Assembly (NCBI GenBank): GCA_021157555.1
Contig: JAGGWL010000120.1
Coordinates: 1-5,397 of the forward strand
Reading direction: 5' to 3'
DNA from: Deltaproteobacteria bacterium
Lineage (GTDB): Bacteria > Desulfobacterota > Desulfobacteria > Desulfobacterales > BuS5
Length of the DNA stretch: 5,397 nucleotides
Numbering within the stretch: position 1 is the first letter of the stretch; every line of letters begins with the position of its first letter. A program made the translations under genes and the position numbers. This document shows positions 1-5,184 of the stretch, piece by piece. The notes beneath the pieces are model-generated. The model saw only the letters and a list, made by a program, of their open reading frames with translations. It was not told where the DNA came from and did not search any database.

Positions 1-7
1 TGAAAAA

Positions 8-23
8 CCCGGTTAAACCTGGG
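8..23 (+). repeat. Small GC-rich inverted repeat at the left edge
   Basis: CCCGG at 8-12 can pair with CTGGG at 19-23 (one G-U pair) around a 6-base loop; an alternative core is GGTT/AACC at 11-19. It is not followed by a T-run, so it is a poor intrinsic terminator. It lies directly upstream of the -10 element at 30-35 and takes the place where a -35 box would be, so it could be the tail of an upstream transcript or a regulator site. The role is unknown. Confidence 0.35.
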
Positions 24-26
24 ACT

Positions 27-35
27 TGTTATAAT
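27..35 (+). promoter_or_regulatory. Extended -10 promoter for gene 1
   Basis: TGTTATAAT is a perfect TATAAT hexamer (30-35) preceded by the TGn of an extended -10 element. No TTGACA-like -35 box is visible 17 bp upstream, which is tolerated by extended -10 promoters. The expected transcript start, about 42-43, would leave a leader of only 13-17 nt, just enough for the G-rich ribosome binding site. This also argues against the upstream GTG at 41 as the start codon. It was assigned by consensus match only. Confidence 0.45.
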
Positions 36-46
36 GTGGAGTGAAA

Positions 47-54
47 AGGGGGGG
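47..54 (+). promoter_or_regulatory. G-rich ribosome binding site that decides the gene 1 start
   Basis: An A followed by seven G residues (48-54) lies just before two consecutive ATG codons at 56 and 59. AGGGGG at 47-52 is six bases from the ATG at 59 and three from the one at 56. The GTG at 41 has no properly spaced Shine-Dalgarno sequence. The G7 homopolymer is also a site where slippage could alter translation strength. Confidence 0.5.
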
Positions 55-55
55 C

Positions 56-1606
56 ATGATGCGATTACAAAAATTATCCTTGGCTTTATGGATGGTAGCT
101 ATAGTTCTTTTAGGTGCTTTGATAACGATGAGTACAAAATCTATGGCTGCCGATTCCGGCCAAGAAGGCTCTTTTTCAGAGATCACAGTTGATAAAGGAG
201 ACTCTGCTCCTGACTTCACCCTCGAAAATTTATTGGGAGAGAAGATTTCCATAAAGGATTTTCGGGGAAGTCTGGTTGTTGTGGCATTCGCATTCTCAAA
301 ACAAACCGCCAAGGATATCGAAAAATATCGGGCTCGAATATTTTCGGATTTCAAGGACAAGGGGGTAAATTGCATTAAACTTGTTCATATTAATAAACCA
401 ATCTTTATTACCAAAAATTTTATTCTTAAAAAGATGAAGCGTGAATTTGAGGGTGAAGAACCTCTAAAATATTTATGCATTGATTGGGGGGGATCTTTAT
501 GTCTGGATGAAAAATATGGTATTAAAAGTAAAGATTCTCCTACATTAATTATAATTGGAAGGGAAGGTAGGATTTTATATGGCCTTCAGGGATTTTACAG
601 TGAGGACAGTCTGAATAAAATAGAGCAAGAGCTTTCTACCATCTTAAAGGTGGGTGAAAATGCATACCTCGGGGAATCTGCTGCTGTTTCAAAAAAGATT
701 TATCATATTGGCGTGACTCGAATCATGTATCATCCTTCCTTTATATGGACGGATCGGGGATTTAAAACCGCACTGAAAGATGCCGGGTATGTTGAAGGCG
801 AGAATGTTATTTTTAACTTTCAAGATGCGAAGGCGGATCCGGATAAAATTATACCTATAGCCAATAAATTCATGAATGAAAAAGTGGATTTGATTCATAC
901 CATGTCTATTATGACCTCACAAGTAATTGTAGAGGTGGTGAAAGACATTCCAATAGTATATTCTATGGTCATGAATCCAATTGAAGAAAAGGTTATTGCC
1001 ACCATGGGGCCAAGTGGAACCAATGTAACCGGAGTGGCAACGAGTCTTTGTGCCTTGGAGGATCGTTGGCAGATCGAAGCCCAACTTGATATGTATACCA
1101 AATTTATGCCCAAGGCCAAAAGATGGGGTACTATTTATAATTCCGGCAGGGTAAATTCAACATTTTACATGAAAGAATTGAGAAAGGTAAGTAAAAGAAT
1201 GGGATTAGAGTTGGTGGAGGCTCCGATAACCAAGGCTGATGAGGTCAGAAAAGCCGCCGAATCTTTAGTGGGGAAGGTTGATGCCATATATGGTACCCCA
1301 GATGACTTGGCGATGTCTGCTTTTGAAAAAATTGCTGAAGTCTGCAACAAAAATAAAATTCCATTATTTGGTGGAGAAGTAGAATGTGTTCAGAGGGGTG
1401 CAGTAGCAGCTTATAACCAGGATTACTTTCTTATTGGCTACAAGGCTGGGGAGAAAGCTGTAAGGATATTAAATGGTGAAAACCCAGGAGATATTCCTTC
1501 AGATCTTACAAAAAAATATTATCTGGTGGTTAGCCTTGAAAACGCTGAAACACAAGGAATAACCATACCCGAAGAACTAAGGAAAAAGGTGGATAAAATA
1601 TTATAA
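56..1606 (+). CDS. Exported fusion: redoxin-like domain + TrpX-type ABC substrate-binding domain
   Basis: The 516-residue protein starts at ATG 56 or 59 (same frame). Residues 2-31 form a signal peptide (basic MRLQK, hydrophobic core, cleavage near SMAA), so the protein is periplasmic. Residues about 46-198 look like an AhpC/TSA-TlpA thioredoxin fold: GDSAPDFTLENLLGEKISI, then a beta strand GSLVVVAFAF, and a cis-proline region KDSPTLIIIGREGRILYG (P162). The active-site cysteines are absent: SKQTAKD (81-87) stands where CxxC or the peroxidatic Cys should be, so redox catalysis is unlikely. Residues about 213-516 match the ABC_sub_bind (TrpX-like) family, including GYVEGENV, PIVYSMVMNPIE, SGTNVTGVAT and the closing AGEKAVRILNGENPGDIP and TIPEELRKKVD. 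Family members bind aromatic amino acids or unknown ligands. No permease or ATPase gene is in the window, so it may be a receptor for another system. The ligand is unknown. The two domain families are confident; the joint role is not. Confidence 0.88.
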   Translation: MMRLQKLSLALWMVAIVLLGALITMSTKSMAADSGQEGSFSEITVDKGDSAPDFTLENLLGEKISIKDFRGSLVVVAFAFSKQTAKDIEKYRARIFSDFKDKGVNCIKLVHINKPIFITKNFILKKMKREFEGEEPLKYLCIDWGGSLCLDEKYGIKSKDSPTLIIIGREGRILYGLQGFYSEDSLNKIEQELSTILKVGENAYLGESAAVSKKIYHIGVTRIMYHPSFIWTDRGFKTALKDAGYVEGENVIFNFQDAKADPDKIIPIANKFMNEKVDLIHTMSIMTSQVIVEVVKDIPIVYSMVMNPIEEKVIATMGPSGTNVTGVATSLCALEDRWQIEAQLDMYTKFMPKAKRWGTIYNSGRVNSTFYMKELRKVSKRMGLELVEAPITKADEVRKAAESLVGKVDAIYGTPDDLAMSAFEKIAEVCNKNKIPLFGGEVECVQRGAVAAYNQDYFLIGYKAGEKAVRILNGENPGDIPSDLTKKYYLVVSLENAETQGITIPEELRKKVDKIL

Positions 1607-1630
1607 CTTAATTTAAAAATCTGAGGACCT

Positions 1631-1637
1631 AAGGGAG
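1631..1637 (+). promoter_or_regulatory. Ribosome binding site of the cytochrome gene
   Basis: AAGGGAG lies 8 bases before ATG 1646. The in-frame GTG at 1637 overlaps this site and is therefore rejected as the start. The 39-bp gap from gene 1 contains no terminator, which supports cotranscription. Confidence 0.6.
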
Positions 1638-1645
1638 TGCCAAAT

Positions 1646-2686
1646 ATGAAAAAGCTAAACATAAAAAAAATATTTATTTGGTTGTTTTTGGTTCTTGGAG
1701 GAATTGCTATATTATTGTTGGTGGGGATAGGTGTTGTTTTGGTCAAAATGAATCCTCTTGGCCTCTACGTAAATAAAAACGTTTGCCGGGCCGAGACCTG
1801 TGCTGAATGTCACCCCCAGCACTACAAGGAATGGCATGAGGGTCAGCTCGCTGCTTTTGCGGCAGTAAGAAAAATAATGGAAACAGATCAGGCAGCTGAG
1901 GCTGCCGGCCCTTTCTGCTGGAAATGTCATGACCCCTTTAAACAGGGCCTTGATGAAGGTGTTACCTGTGAATTTTGTCATGGAAAAACTGGAGAAACCG
2001 GCTGCGATCAGGACGATGAGAGTTTGCATATAGAAGTGCGAAAAATGGGTCTAAAACGTCTCAGAGATGAAAAGTGGTGCCACCAATGTCATTCGATAAC
2101 CCAGCCTATTACCGGGGTTGACCTCCAGGGTACTGTCCATGAGTGGGAACAGAGTAAGGCAAGAAAAGAGGGACTGATGTGTCAGAGTTGCCATATGCCC
2201 CTCATAGGTGAAGGTGAAGAGAAACATCATTTCCATGGACATTATTATCCTGAAAGAAATCCCCTACCGGGCAGGAAAAGTATTTCAATTAAAGCAATAA
2301 CCAGGGAAAATGGGAAAATCAACGTAATCGTAAAGAACCATGTGACAGCGCATTATTTTCCCACAGGCGCACAGACAAAAGCAATATTTTTACAGGTGAA
2401 AGGCTTTGTTGAAAATAACAGCAAACCTGTTTTTGAGGATAAATTCTTGTTTTTGAAGCGGTTTAAATTTGAAAAATTTTTAGGGATACAAGATTTTCCT
2501 TATACCGTTACTAAGGACACAAGAATGAAACCTGAAGAAGAAAGAAAAATCTCTTTCAATATTGATAAGTCAATAAAAATAAGTAAAATGACAGCAACAC
2601 TCCGGTGTGGGTTTGTAGGAGATCATGGAGAAAAGCTGGAAGCCTGGACATCTGATTATATTGTCAGAAAAGAGATTGCCTTCTGA
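1646..2686 (+). CDS. Membrane-anchored pentaheme c-type cytochrome (cytochrome c554-like)
   Basis: The 346-residue protein has a single N-terminal membrane anchor (residues about 9-34) followed by a periplasmic domain with five CXXCH heme sites: CAECH 52-56, CWKCH 91-95, CEFCH 108-112, CHQCH 145-149 and CQSCH 179-183. The opening ETCAECHPQHYKEWHEG is typical of the cytochrome c554/c' superfamily, where hemes relay electrons between the quinone pool or periplasmic donors and terminal enzymes. A His cluster HHFHGH (194-199) could supply axial ligands. Residues about 212-345 carry no heme and look like a beta-sandwich; NHVTAHYFPTGAQTKAIFL (231-249) resembles the 'GH-PTG' motif seen after hemes in other multiheme cytochromes. 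Cysteines C47, C120 and C321 are outside heme motifs. It needs the c-type maturation machinery, which is not encoded here. Redox partners cannot be told from sequence. It sits 39 bp after the substrate-binding fusion, so the two are probably made together. Confidence 0.9.
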   Translation: MKKLNIKKIFIWLFLVLGGIAILLLVGIGVVLVKMNPLGLYVNKNVCRAETCAECHPQHYKEWHEGQLAAFAAVRKIMETDQAAEAAGPFCWKCHDPFKQGLDEGVTCEFCHGKTGETGCDQDDESLHIEVRKMGLKRLRDEKWCHQCHSITQPITGVDLQGTVHEWEQSKARKEGLMCQSCHMPLIGEGEEKHHFHGHYYPERNPLPGRKSISIKAITRENGKINVIVKNHVTAHYFPTGAQTKAIFLQVKGFVENNSKPVFEDKFLFLKRFKFEKFLGIQDFPYTVTKDTRMKPEEERKISFNIDKSIKISKMTATLRCGFVGDHGEKLEAWTSDYIVRKEIAF

Positions 2687-2739
2687 AGTATAAATAATTT
2701 GAGAGAGTAGACTCACCATAAGAAGGGGAGGGGGTGGAA

Positions 2740-2754
2740 ATGTGTCAAAGCTAA
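2740..2754 (+). other. Four-codon micro-ORF behind a strong ribosome binding site
   Basis: ATG TGT CAA AGC TAA (Met-Cys-Gln-Ser) starts 5 bases after the purine run AGAAGGGGAGGGGG at 2721-2734, the strongest Shine-Dalgarno-like sequence in the window. It could be a regulatory leader peptide or simply the remnant start of a lost gene, because no longer frame follows. Nothing proves that it is translated. Confidence 0.2.
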
Positions 2755-2805
2755 AAGAATTGGCACGATAAACATATGGAGAAACAAAATAGAGTGAGGA
2801 GATAG

Positions 2806-2854
2806 GCACAGGCCAGAATATGTGCTTGCATCCTGATGCGAAAAAACTCCTGTG
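2806..2854 (+). promoter_or_regulatory. Overlapping inverted repeats that can form alternative hairpins
   Basis: CACAGG (2807-2812) can pair with CCTGTG (2849-2854), enclosing a hairpin GCAT-CCTG-ATGC at 2828-2839 that extends by T-G and T-A pairs. The same 5' strand, GCACA (2806-2810), can instead pair with TGTGC (2821-2825). The two long pairings are mutually exclusive, as in an RNA switch or attenuator. There is no T-run after either hairpin, so any control would act on translation or by another route. It matches no riboswitch class I recognise. Confidence 0.3.
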
Positions 2855-2891
2855 TGGCAATAATAGAAATCAGACGAACAATAGGATATGA
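2820..2891 (+). CDS. Possible 23-aa leader peptide overlapping the gene 3 start region
   Basis: ATG at 2820 opens a 23-codon frame (begins MCLHPDAKKLLCGNN) with its stop at 2889-2891. The stop overlaps, as ATGA, the alternative gene 3 ATG at 2888. Only a weak AGG (2810-2812) precedes it at a suitable distance, and the frame spans the inverted-repeat cluster. Ribosomes translating it would disturb those hairpins, so it would suit a leader peptide. Chance is an equally good explanation for a frame this short. Confidence 0.15.
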   Translation: MCLHPDAKKLLCGNNRNQTNNRI

Positions 2892-2902
2892 GGGAAAAAA
2901 CG

Positions 2903-3628
2903 ATGCTGAAAAAAATAGTTGTGATCTGTCTGTTCATGGTATTTATATCTTCCTATAGCTTTGCTGTTGATAAGGATGTATCAAAGATCGTAAAGGAAGT
3001 TGAGAAAATCCTTAGCCTGGAAAATATTAAAGTTGAACAGAATATGACTGTTTATAGAAAGGATGGAACTGTTAGGCCTTACAAAATGCATGTATTGACC
3101 AGCGGTAAAAATAAGTCTTTTGCAGTAATCCTTGCGCCTCCAAGAGAAAAGGGGAGACAGACGTTGAAGTTGGGAGATACCGTATGGAGTTATCTACCCA
3201 GTATAAAAAAATCGATTCGAGTTTCTGGCCGGGGATCATTTATGGGTGGCGACTTTGAAAACAATGATGTTCTTCGATTGAATTTAGTTGGTGATTATAC
3301 CTCTAAAATTATTGAAGAATTGCCGGATCAATATGTATTGGGGCTTAAAGGGACGGATTTAAGCCTTTCCTATGCCAAAATTAAAATATGGGTTCGAAAA
3401 GATAATTTTCAACCGCTAAAACAGGAATATTATACTCTTAGCGACAAGCTGATTAAGTCAACATTCTATAAAGATATTAAAGATTTCAACGGATTTAAAA
3501 GGCCTTCTAAGCTGGTAATGCAAAGCGCTTTAAACCCCAAACAGAAGACAGTACTGGAGATAATAAAATTTAAAGGCAATCTAAAAAATCCGTCTAGAAT
3601 ATTCCGCAGGTCAAACTTGGGCAAATAG
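2903..3628 (+). CDS. LolA-like outer-membrane lipoprotein-sorting family protein, copy 1
   Basis: The start is ATG 2903, seven bases after GAGGGA (2890-2895); the in-frame ATG at 2888 has a Shine-Dalgarno sequence only one base away. The 241-residue product has a signal peptide (residues 1-21, cleavage after SYSFA), so it is periplasmic. The mature part fits the COG2834-like LolA-fold family: RKDGTVRPYKMHVLTSG, the GDTVWSYLPS strand (91-100), then IRVSGRGSFMGGDFENNDVL (105-124), the hallmark 'SFMGSDF' segment, and WVRKDNFQPLKQEYYTL. LolA-fold proteins hold lipids or lipidated proteins in a half-barrel; members of this subfamily often sit beside MacB/FtsX or RND/MMPL exporters, but none is present here. 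It is about 50-60% identical by eye to the next gene, so the pair arose by duplication. The cargo is unknown. Note the spacing: 216 bp after the cytochrome gene. Confidence 0.85.
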   Translation: MLKKIVVICLFMVFISSYSFAVDKDVSKIVKEVEKILSLENIKVEQNMTVYRKDGTVRPYKMHVLTSGKNKSFAVILAPPREKGRQTLKLGDTVWSYLPSIKKSIRVSGRGSFMGGDFENNDVLRLNLVGDYTSKIIEELPDQYVLGLKGTDLSLSYAKIKIWVRKDNFQPLKQEYYTLSDKLIKSTFYKDIKDFNGFKRPSKLVMQSALNPKQKTVLEIIKFKGNLKNPSRIFRRSNLGK

Positions 3629-3670
3629 TTCCAACCAAGGCATAAATAATGATAAATAACTTAAGAAAGG

Positions 3671-3684
3671 ACAGACCTCGTAAA
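3671..3684 (+). repeat. Intergenic direct repeat, copy 1
   Basis: ACAGACCTCGTAAA matches 13 of 14 bases of the sequence at 4618-4631. Each copy lies upstream of a gene start, 94 bp before ATG 3779 and 76 bp before ATG 4708. It may be a shared regulator site or a relic of the duplication that made the paralogues. Confidence 0.35.
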
Positions 3685-3766
3685 TTCAATCATACAGTTA
3701 GCCGGAATGACGTTATATAAATTATCCAAATTTTAGCAGATAATTGTCTATATATTGACGAGGTTT

Positions 3767-3771
3767 GGAGG
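3767..3771 (+). promoter_or_regulatory. Ribosome binding site of LolA-like copy 2
   Basis: GGAGG stands 7 bases before ATG 3779 and fixes the start there. The longer frame from TTG 3755 would place this site inside the coding region and put MTRFGGII in front of the signal peptide. Confidence 0.65.
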
Positions 3772-3778
3772 AATAATA

Positions 3779-4564
3779 ATGGTTAAGAAAACGTTTGTTA
3801 TAGGGCTTTTAGTGTTTTTAGCGTGTTCATATGGTTTTGCTGAAAATAAAGATATTTTGGAAAGTAATAATGTTACCGCCAAGGATATAATAGGTCAAGT
3901 CAGTCAGATTATGGCTTTGGATAACATTGTATCTGAGCAGGTAATGACCATTTGTAGAAAGGATGCAACCATCAGGCAATACAGGTTGAAGATAATGACT
4001 TCTGGCAAGGATAAAGCTTTTGCGGAGGTTCTTGAGCCTAAACAGTTTGCTGGCCGACAGTTTCTGAGGTTAGGTGATGCCGTATGGGCGTATTTTCCGG
4101 ATCGAATTTCTATTGAAAGTAAAGCTGATCGGCGGGTAAAAATGACGATTAGAGTTTCAGGGAGAGAAACATTTATGGGCGGCGATTTCACCGACTATGA
4201 TGTTCTCCGCTTTAATTTACTTGAAGATTATCTTCCCGAAATCGTTGAAGATTTACCTGATCAATATGTACTAAAGCTAAAAGGGAAAGATTTGAATCAT
4301 ACTTATGCCACGTTGAGATTATGGGTGCGAAAAGGAGATTTTCAACCCATAAGGATGGAGTTCTACACTATTAGTGACGAACTGATAAAATCTGTGTTTT
4401 ACCAAGATTATAGGAATTTTGGAGAAGGATTGATCAGACCGGGCATGTTAGAGGTGAAAAGTGCGATATTGCCCACAAGTAAGACGTTCCTAGAGATAAT
4501 ATATTTGAAGCGCGGCGTAAAAAATCCGTCTTACCGGTTCCAGAGACCCAGCCTTGGTAGGTAG
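3779..4564 (+). CDS. LolA-like outer-membrane lipoprotein-sorting family protein, copy 2
   Basis: The 261-residue protein has a signal peptide MVKKTFVIGLLVFLACSYGFA with likely cleavage after GFA (21). A Cys at 16 lies in FLAC, a poor lipobox because of the Phe at -3, so lipidation is possible but less likely. The LolA-like core aligns with copy 1 throughout: RKDATIRQYRLKIMTSG, GDAVWAYFPD (99-108), IRVSGRETFMGGDFTDYDVL (124-143), ELPDQYVL-type segment at 158-165, WVRKGDFQP. The main difference is an extra 11 residues after AYFP (region about 108-121, charged SIESKADRRVK), lengthening one strand or loop of the half-barrel near its mouth. The N-terminal part of the mature protein is also slightly longer. 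Both copies keep an intact frame and the hallmark motif, so neither looks decayed. The divergence suggests different cargo, or two partners working together. No exporter genes are adjacent. Confidence 0.85.
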   Translation: MVKKTFVIGLLVFLACSYGFAENKDILESNNVTAKDIIGQVSQIMALDNIVSEQVMTICRKDATIRQYRLKIMTSGKDKAFAEVLEPKQFAGRQFLRLGDAVWAYFPDRISIESKADRRVKMTIRVSGRETFMGGDFTDYDVLRFNLLEDYLPEIVEDLPDQYVLKLKGKDLNHTYATLRLWVRKGDFQPIRMEFYTISDELIKSVFYQDYRNFGEGLIRPGMLEVKSAILPTSKTFLEIIYLKRGVKNPSYRFQRPSLGR

Positions 4565-4589
4565 ATATATAATACCAAAAATGTGAGCC

Positions 4590-4615
4590 TTTTGCAAAAA
4601 AATCGTTACTAGTAA
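4590..4615 (+). promoter_or_regulatory. Two adjacent perfect palindromes, possible operator
   Basis: TTTTGCAAAA (4590-4599) and TTACTAGTAA (4606-4615) are each perfect 10-bp palindromes, with centres 16 bp apart. This is the kind of arrangement bound by dimeric repressors or activators. I cannot match either to a named regulator, and AT-rich DNA produces such palindromes by chance fairly often. Confidence 0.3.
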
Positions 4616-4617
4616 AC

Positions 4618-4631
4618 ACAGATCTCGTAAA
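4618..4631 (+). repeat. Intergenic direct repeat, copy 2
   Basis: ACAGATCTCGTAAA differs from copy 1 (3671-3684) at a single base, C to T at the sixth position. The flanks also resemble each other loosely (TAAGAAAGG versus TAGTAAAC just upstream). Confidence 0.35.
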
Positions 4632-4656
4632 AATTGATTTATCTTGATGTTTGGAA

Positions 4657-4674
4657 CCCCTGCATTTATAGGGG
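4657..4674 (+). promoter_or_regulatory. Hairpin upstream of the transporter ribosome binding site
   Basis: CCCCT (4657-4661) pairs with AGGGG (4670-4674) around an 8-base AT-rich loop; a G-T pair can extend the stem to six. It ends 20 bases before the AAAGGAG at 4694-4700. There is no T-run, so it is not a terminator; it could be a 5' leader element or overlap a promoter -10 region. Confidence 0.3.
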
Positions 4675-4693
4675 AGAGGATTTAAACATTGGC

Positions 4694-4700
4694 AAAGGAG
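4694..4700 (+). promoter_or_regulatory. Ribosome binding site of the first transporter half
   Basis: AAAGGAG lies 7 bases before ATG 4708, which is preferred over the in-frame TTG at 4702, only one base downstream of the site. Confidence 0.65.
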
Positions 4701-4707
4701 ATTGGAA

Positions 4708-5184
4708 ATGAAAAGGCAGAAGCTTAAATTCTTGCTAATTGGGGGAATTGCGCTGGCGATATTAAACTGCATAAGTTTTTTCACCCTTAACCAGCCAATA
4801 GGAATCGGTGGATTCATGGGCTGGATTCCCTCTGCTTTGGTACACTTATGCAATGATGCCTATTGTAAATCAAATATGATGTTTACTTTTTTCTATTATC
4901 AAACGGATGCTGCTCCGTGTGTAGGCCTCGGGTTGAGTGTCATAATAGGATCATTTATTTACACGATGATAAAGAGGCGATTTAAATTCAGATTATACAA
5001 CTCTGCGATGTGTATCAGGGGGCTTATCGGCGGACTCCTGATGGGGTTTTCTTTTCCCATGATGAGAGGGTGTAACATTATTCATATATTTGGGGGGCTT
5101 CCCCAACTGGTCTTAAGTGCATTTGTTGTCATAGCAGGGATATTTGTCGGTGCCTATATAGGGAGGAGGATTCTACTAATATGA
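4708..5184 (+). CDS. YeeE/YedE-family sulfur transporter half (first component)
   Basis: The 158-residue integral membrane protein has hydrophobic segments at about 8-26, 33-47 (weak), 71-88, 104-124 and 132-153. The C-terminal part carries the family signature: GGLLMGFSFPMMRGCNIIHIFGGLPQL (108-134), with a GCN-x2-H motif like the GGC/GCN motifs whose cysteine handles sulfur in YeeE (TsuA), the thiosulfate transporter. Further cysteines are at 21, 48, 53, 71 and 102; C48 and C53 lie in the stretch LCNDAYCK, probably an extra-membrane loop. Single-chain YeeE proteins are about twice this length, so this looks like one half of a split transporter, as in PmpA/PmpB-type pairs. It overlaps the next gene by ATGA, consistent with coupled synthesis of a 1:1 complex. 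The likely cargo is thiosulfate or another sulfane-sulfur compound, by family inference only. No TusA-like partner is visible before the window ends. Confidence 0.82.
   Translation: MKRQKLKFLLIGGIALAILNCISFFTLNQPIGIGGFMGWIPSALVHLCNDAYCKSNMMFTFFYYQTDAAPCVGLGLSVIIGSFIYTMIKRRFKFRLYNSAMCIRGLIGGLLMGFSFPMMRGCNIIHIFGGLPQLVLSAFVVIAGIFVGAYIGRRILLI
5161..5170 (+). promoter_or_regulatory. Ribosome binding site of the second transporter half
   Basis: GGGAGGAGGA sits within the 3' end of the preceding gene, 10 bases before ATG 5181. Together with the ATGA overlap it indicates translational coupling. Confidence 0.55.

Larger units (their letters stand above)
2687..2902 (+). other. 216-bp gap with possible leader structure
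   Basis: No gene of normal size fits here. The region holds a very strong Shine-Dalgarno-like purine run at 2721-2734 followed by a four-codon ORF, an inverted-repeat cluster at 2806-2854, and a 23-codon ORF that runs into the start region of gene 3. A TTGGCA at 2760-2765 resembles a -35 box but has no good -10 at 16-18 bp. No terminator with a T-run was found, so readthrough from the cytochrome gene is possible. It may be an untranslated leader controlling gene 3; this is inferred from length and structure. Confidence 0.35.
3629..3778 (+). other. 150-bp gap between the LolA-like paralogues
   Basis: The gap is AT-rich and non-coding, with no terminator hairpin. It contains ACAGACCTCGTAAA at 3671-3684, which recurs with one mismatch in the next intergenic gap. 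A TATAAA at 3716-3721 could serve as a -10 box, but the matching -35 region is poor. The ribosome binding site of gene 4 lies at its end. Confidence 0.3.
4565..4707 (+). other. 143-bp regulatory-looking gap before the sulfur transporter genes
   Basis: This non-coding gap holds, in order, two perfect palindromes (4590-4599 and 4606-4615), repeat copy 2 (4618-4631), a weak promoter-like pair TTGATG (4644-4649) and TATAGG (4667-4672) at 17 bp, a hairpin (4657-4674) and a good ribosome binding site (4694-4700). The concentration of symmetric elements suggests that the transporter pair has its own control. No T-run terminator follows any hairpin. Confidence 0.35.

Noticed and set aside
8..23. Intrinsic terminator of an upstream gene
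   Set aside because: The stem is short with a G-U pair and is followed by ACTTGTTATAAT instead of a T-run.
13..375. Open frame of 120 codons on the minus strand
   Set aside because: It lies over the promoter and the signal peptide and redoxin region of gene 1, shows no recognisable domain, and has no ribosome binding site. It is a shadow of the plus-strand gene.
2760..2776. Sigma-54 promoter candidate, TTGGCACG
   Set aside because: The -24 half is perfect, but the -12 position reads ACAT and lacks the essential GC, so it is not a sigma-54 promoter on this evidence. As a sigma-70 -35 box it has no -10 at a good distance.
3779..3841. Lipoprotein signal in LolA-like copy 2 (FLAC)
   Set aside because: Phe occupies the -3 position where Leu, Val or Ile is expected, and a good signal peptidase I site (GFA) follows. 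It is kept as a remote possibility only.
305..3888. Identical 14-mer ACCGCCAAGGATAT at 305-318 and 3875-3888
   Set aside because: Both copies are inside genes and encode TAKDI in the same frame in unrelated proteins. The flanks do not match, so chance is the best explanation.
4434..4853. Open frame of 139 codons on the minus strand across the 4565-4707 gap
   Set aside because: It overlaps the ends of two well-supported plus-strand genes, and its translation looks like random low-complexity sequence with no family resemblance.
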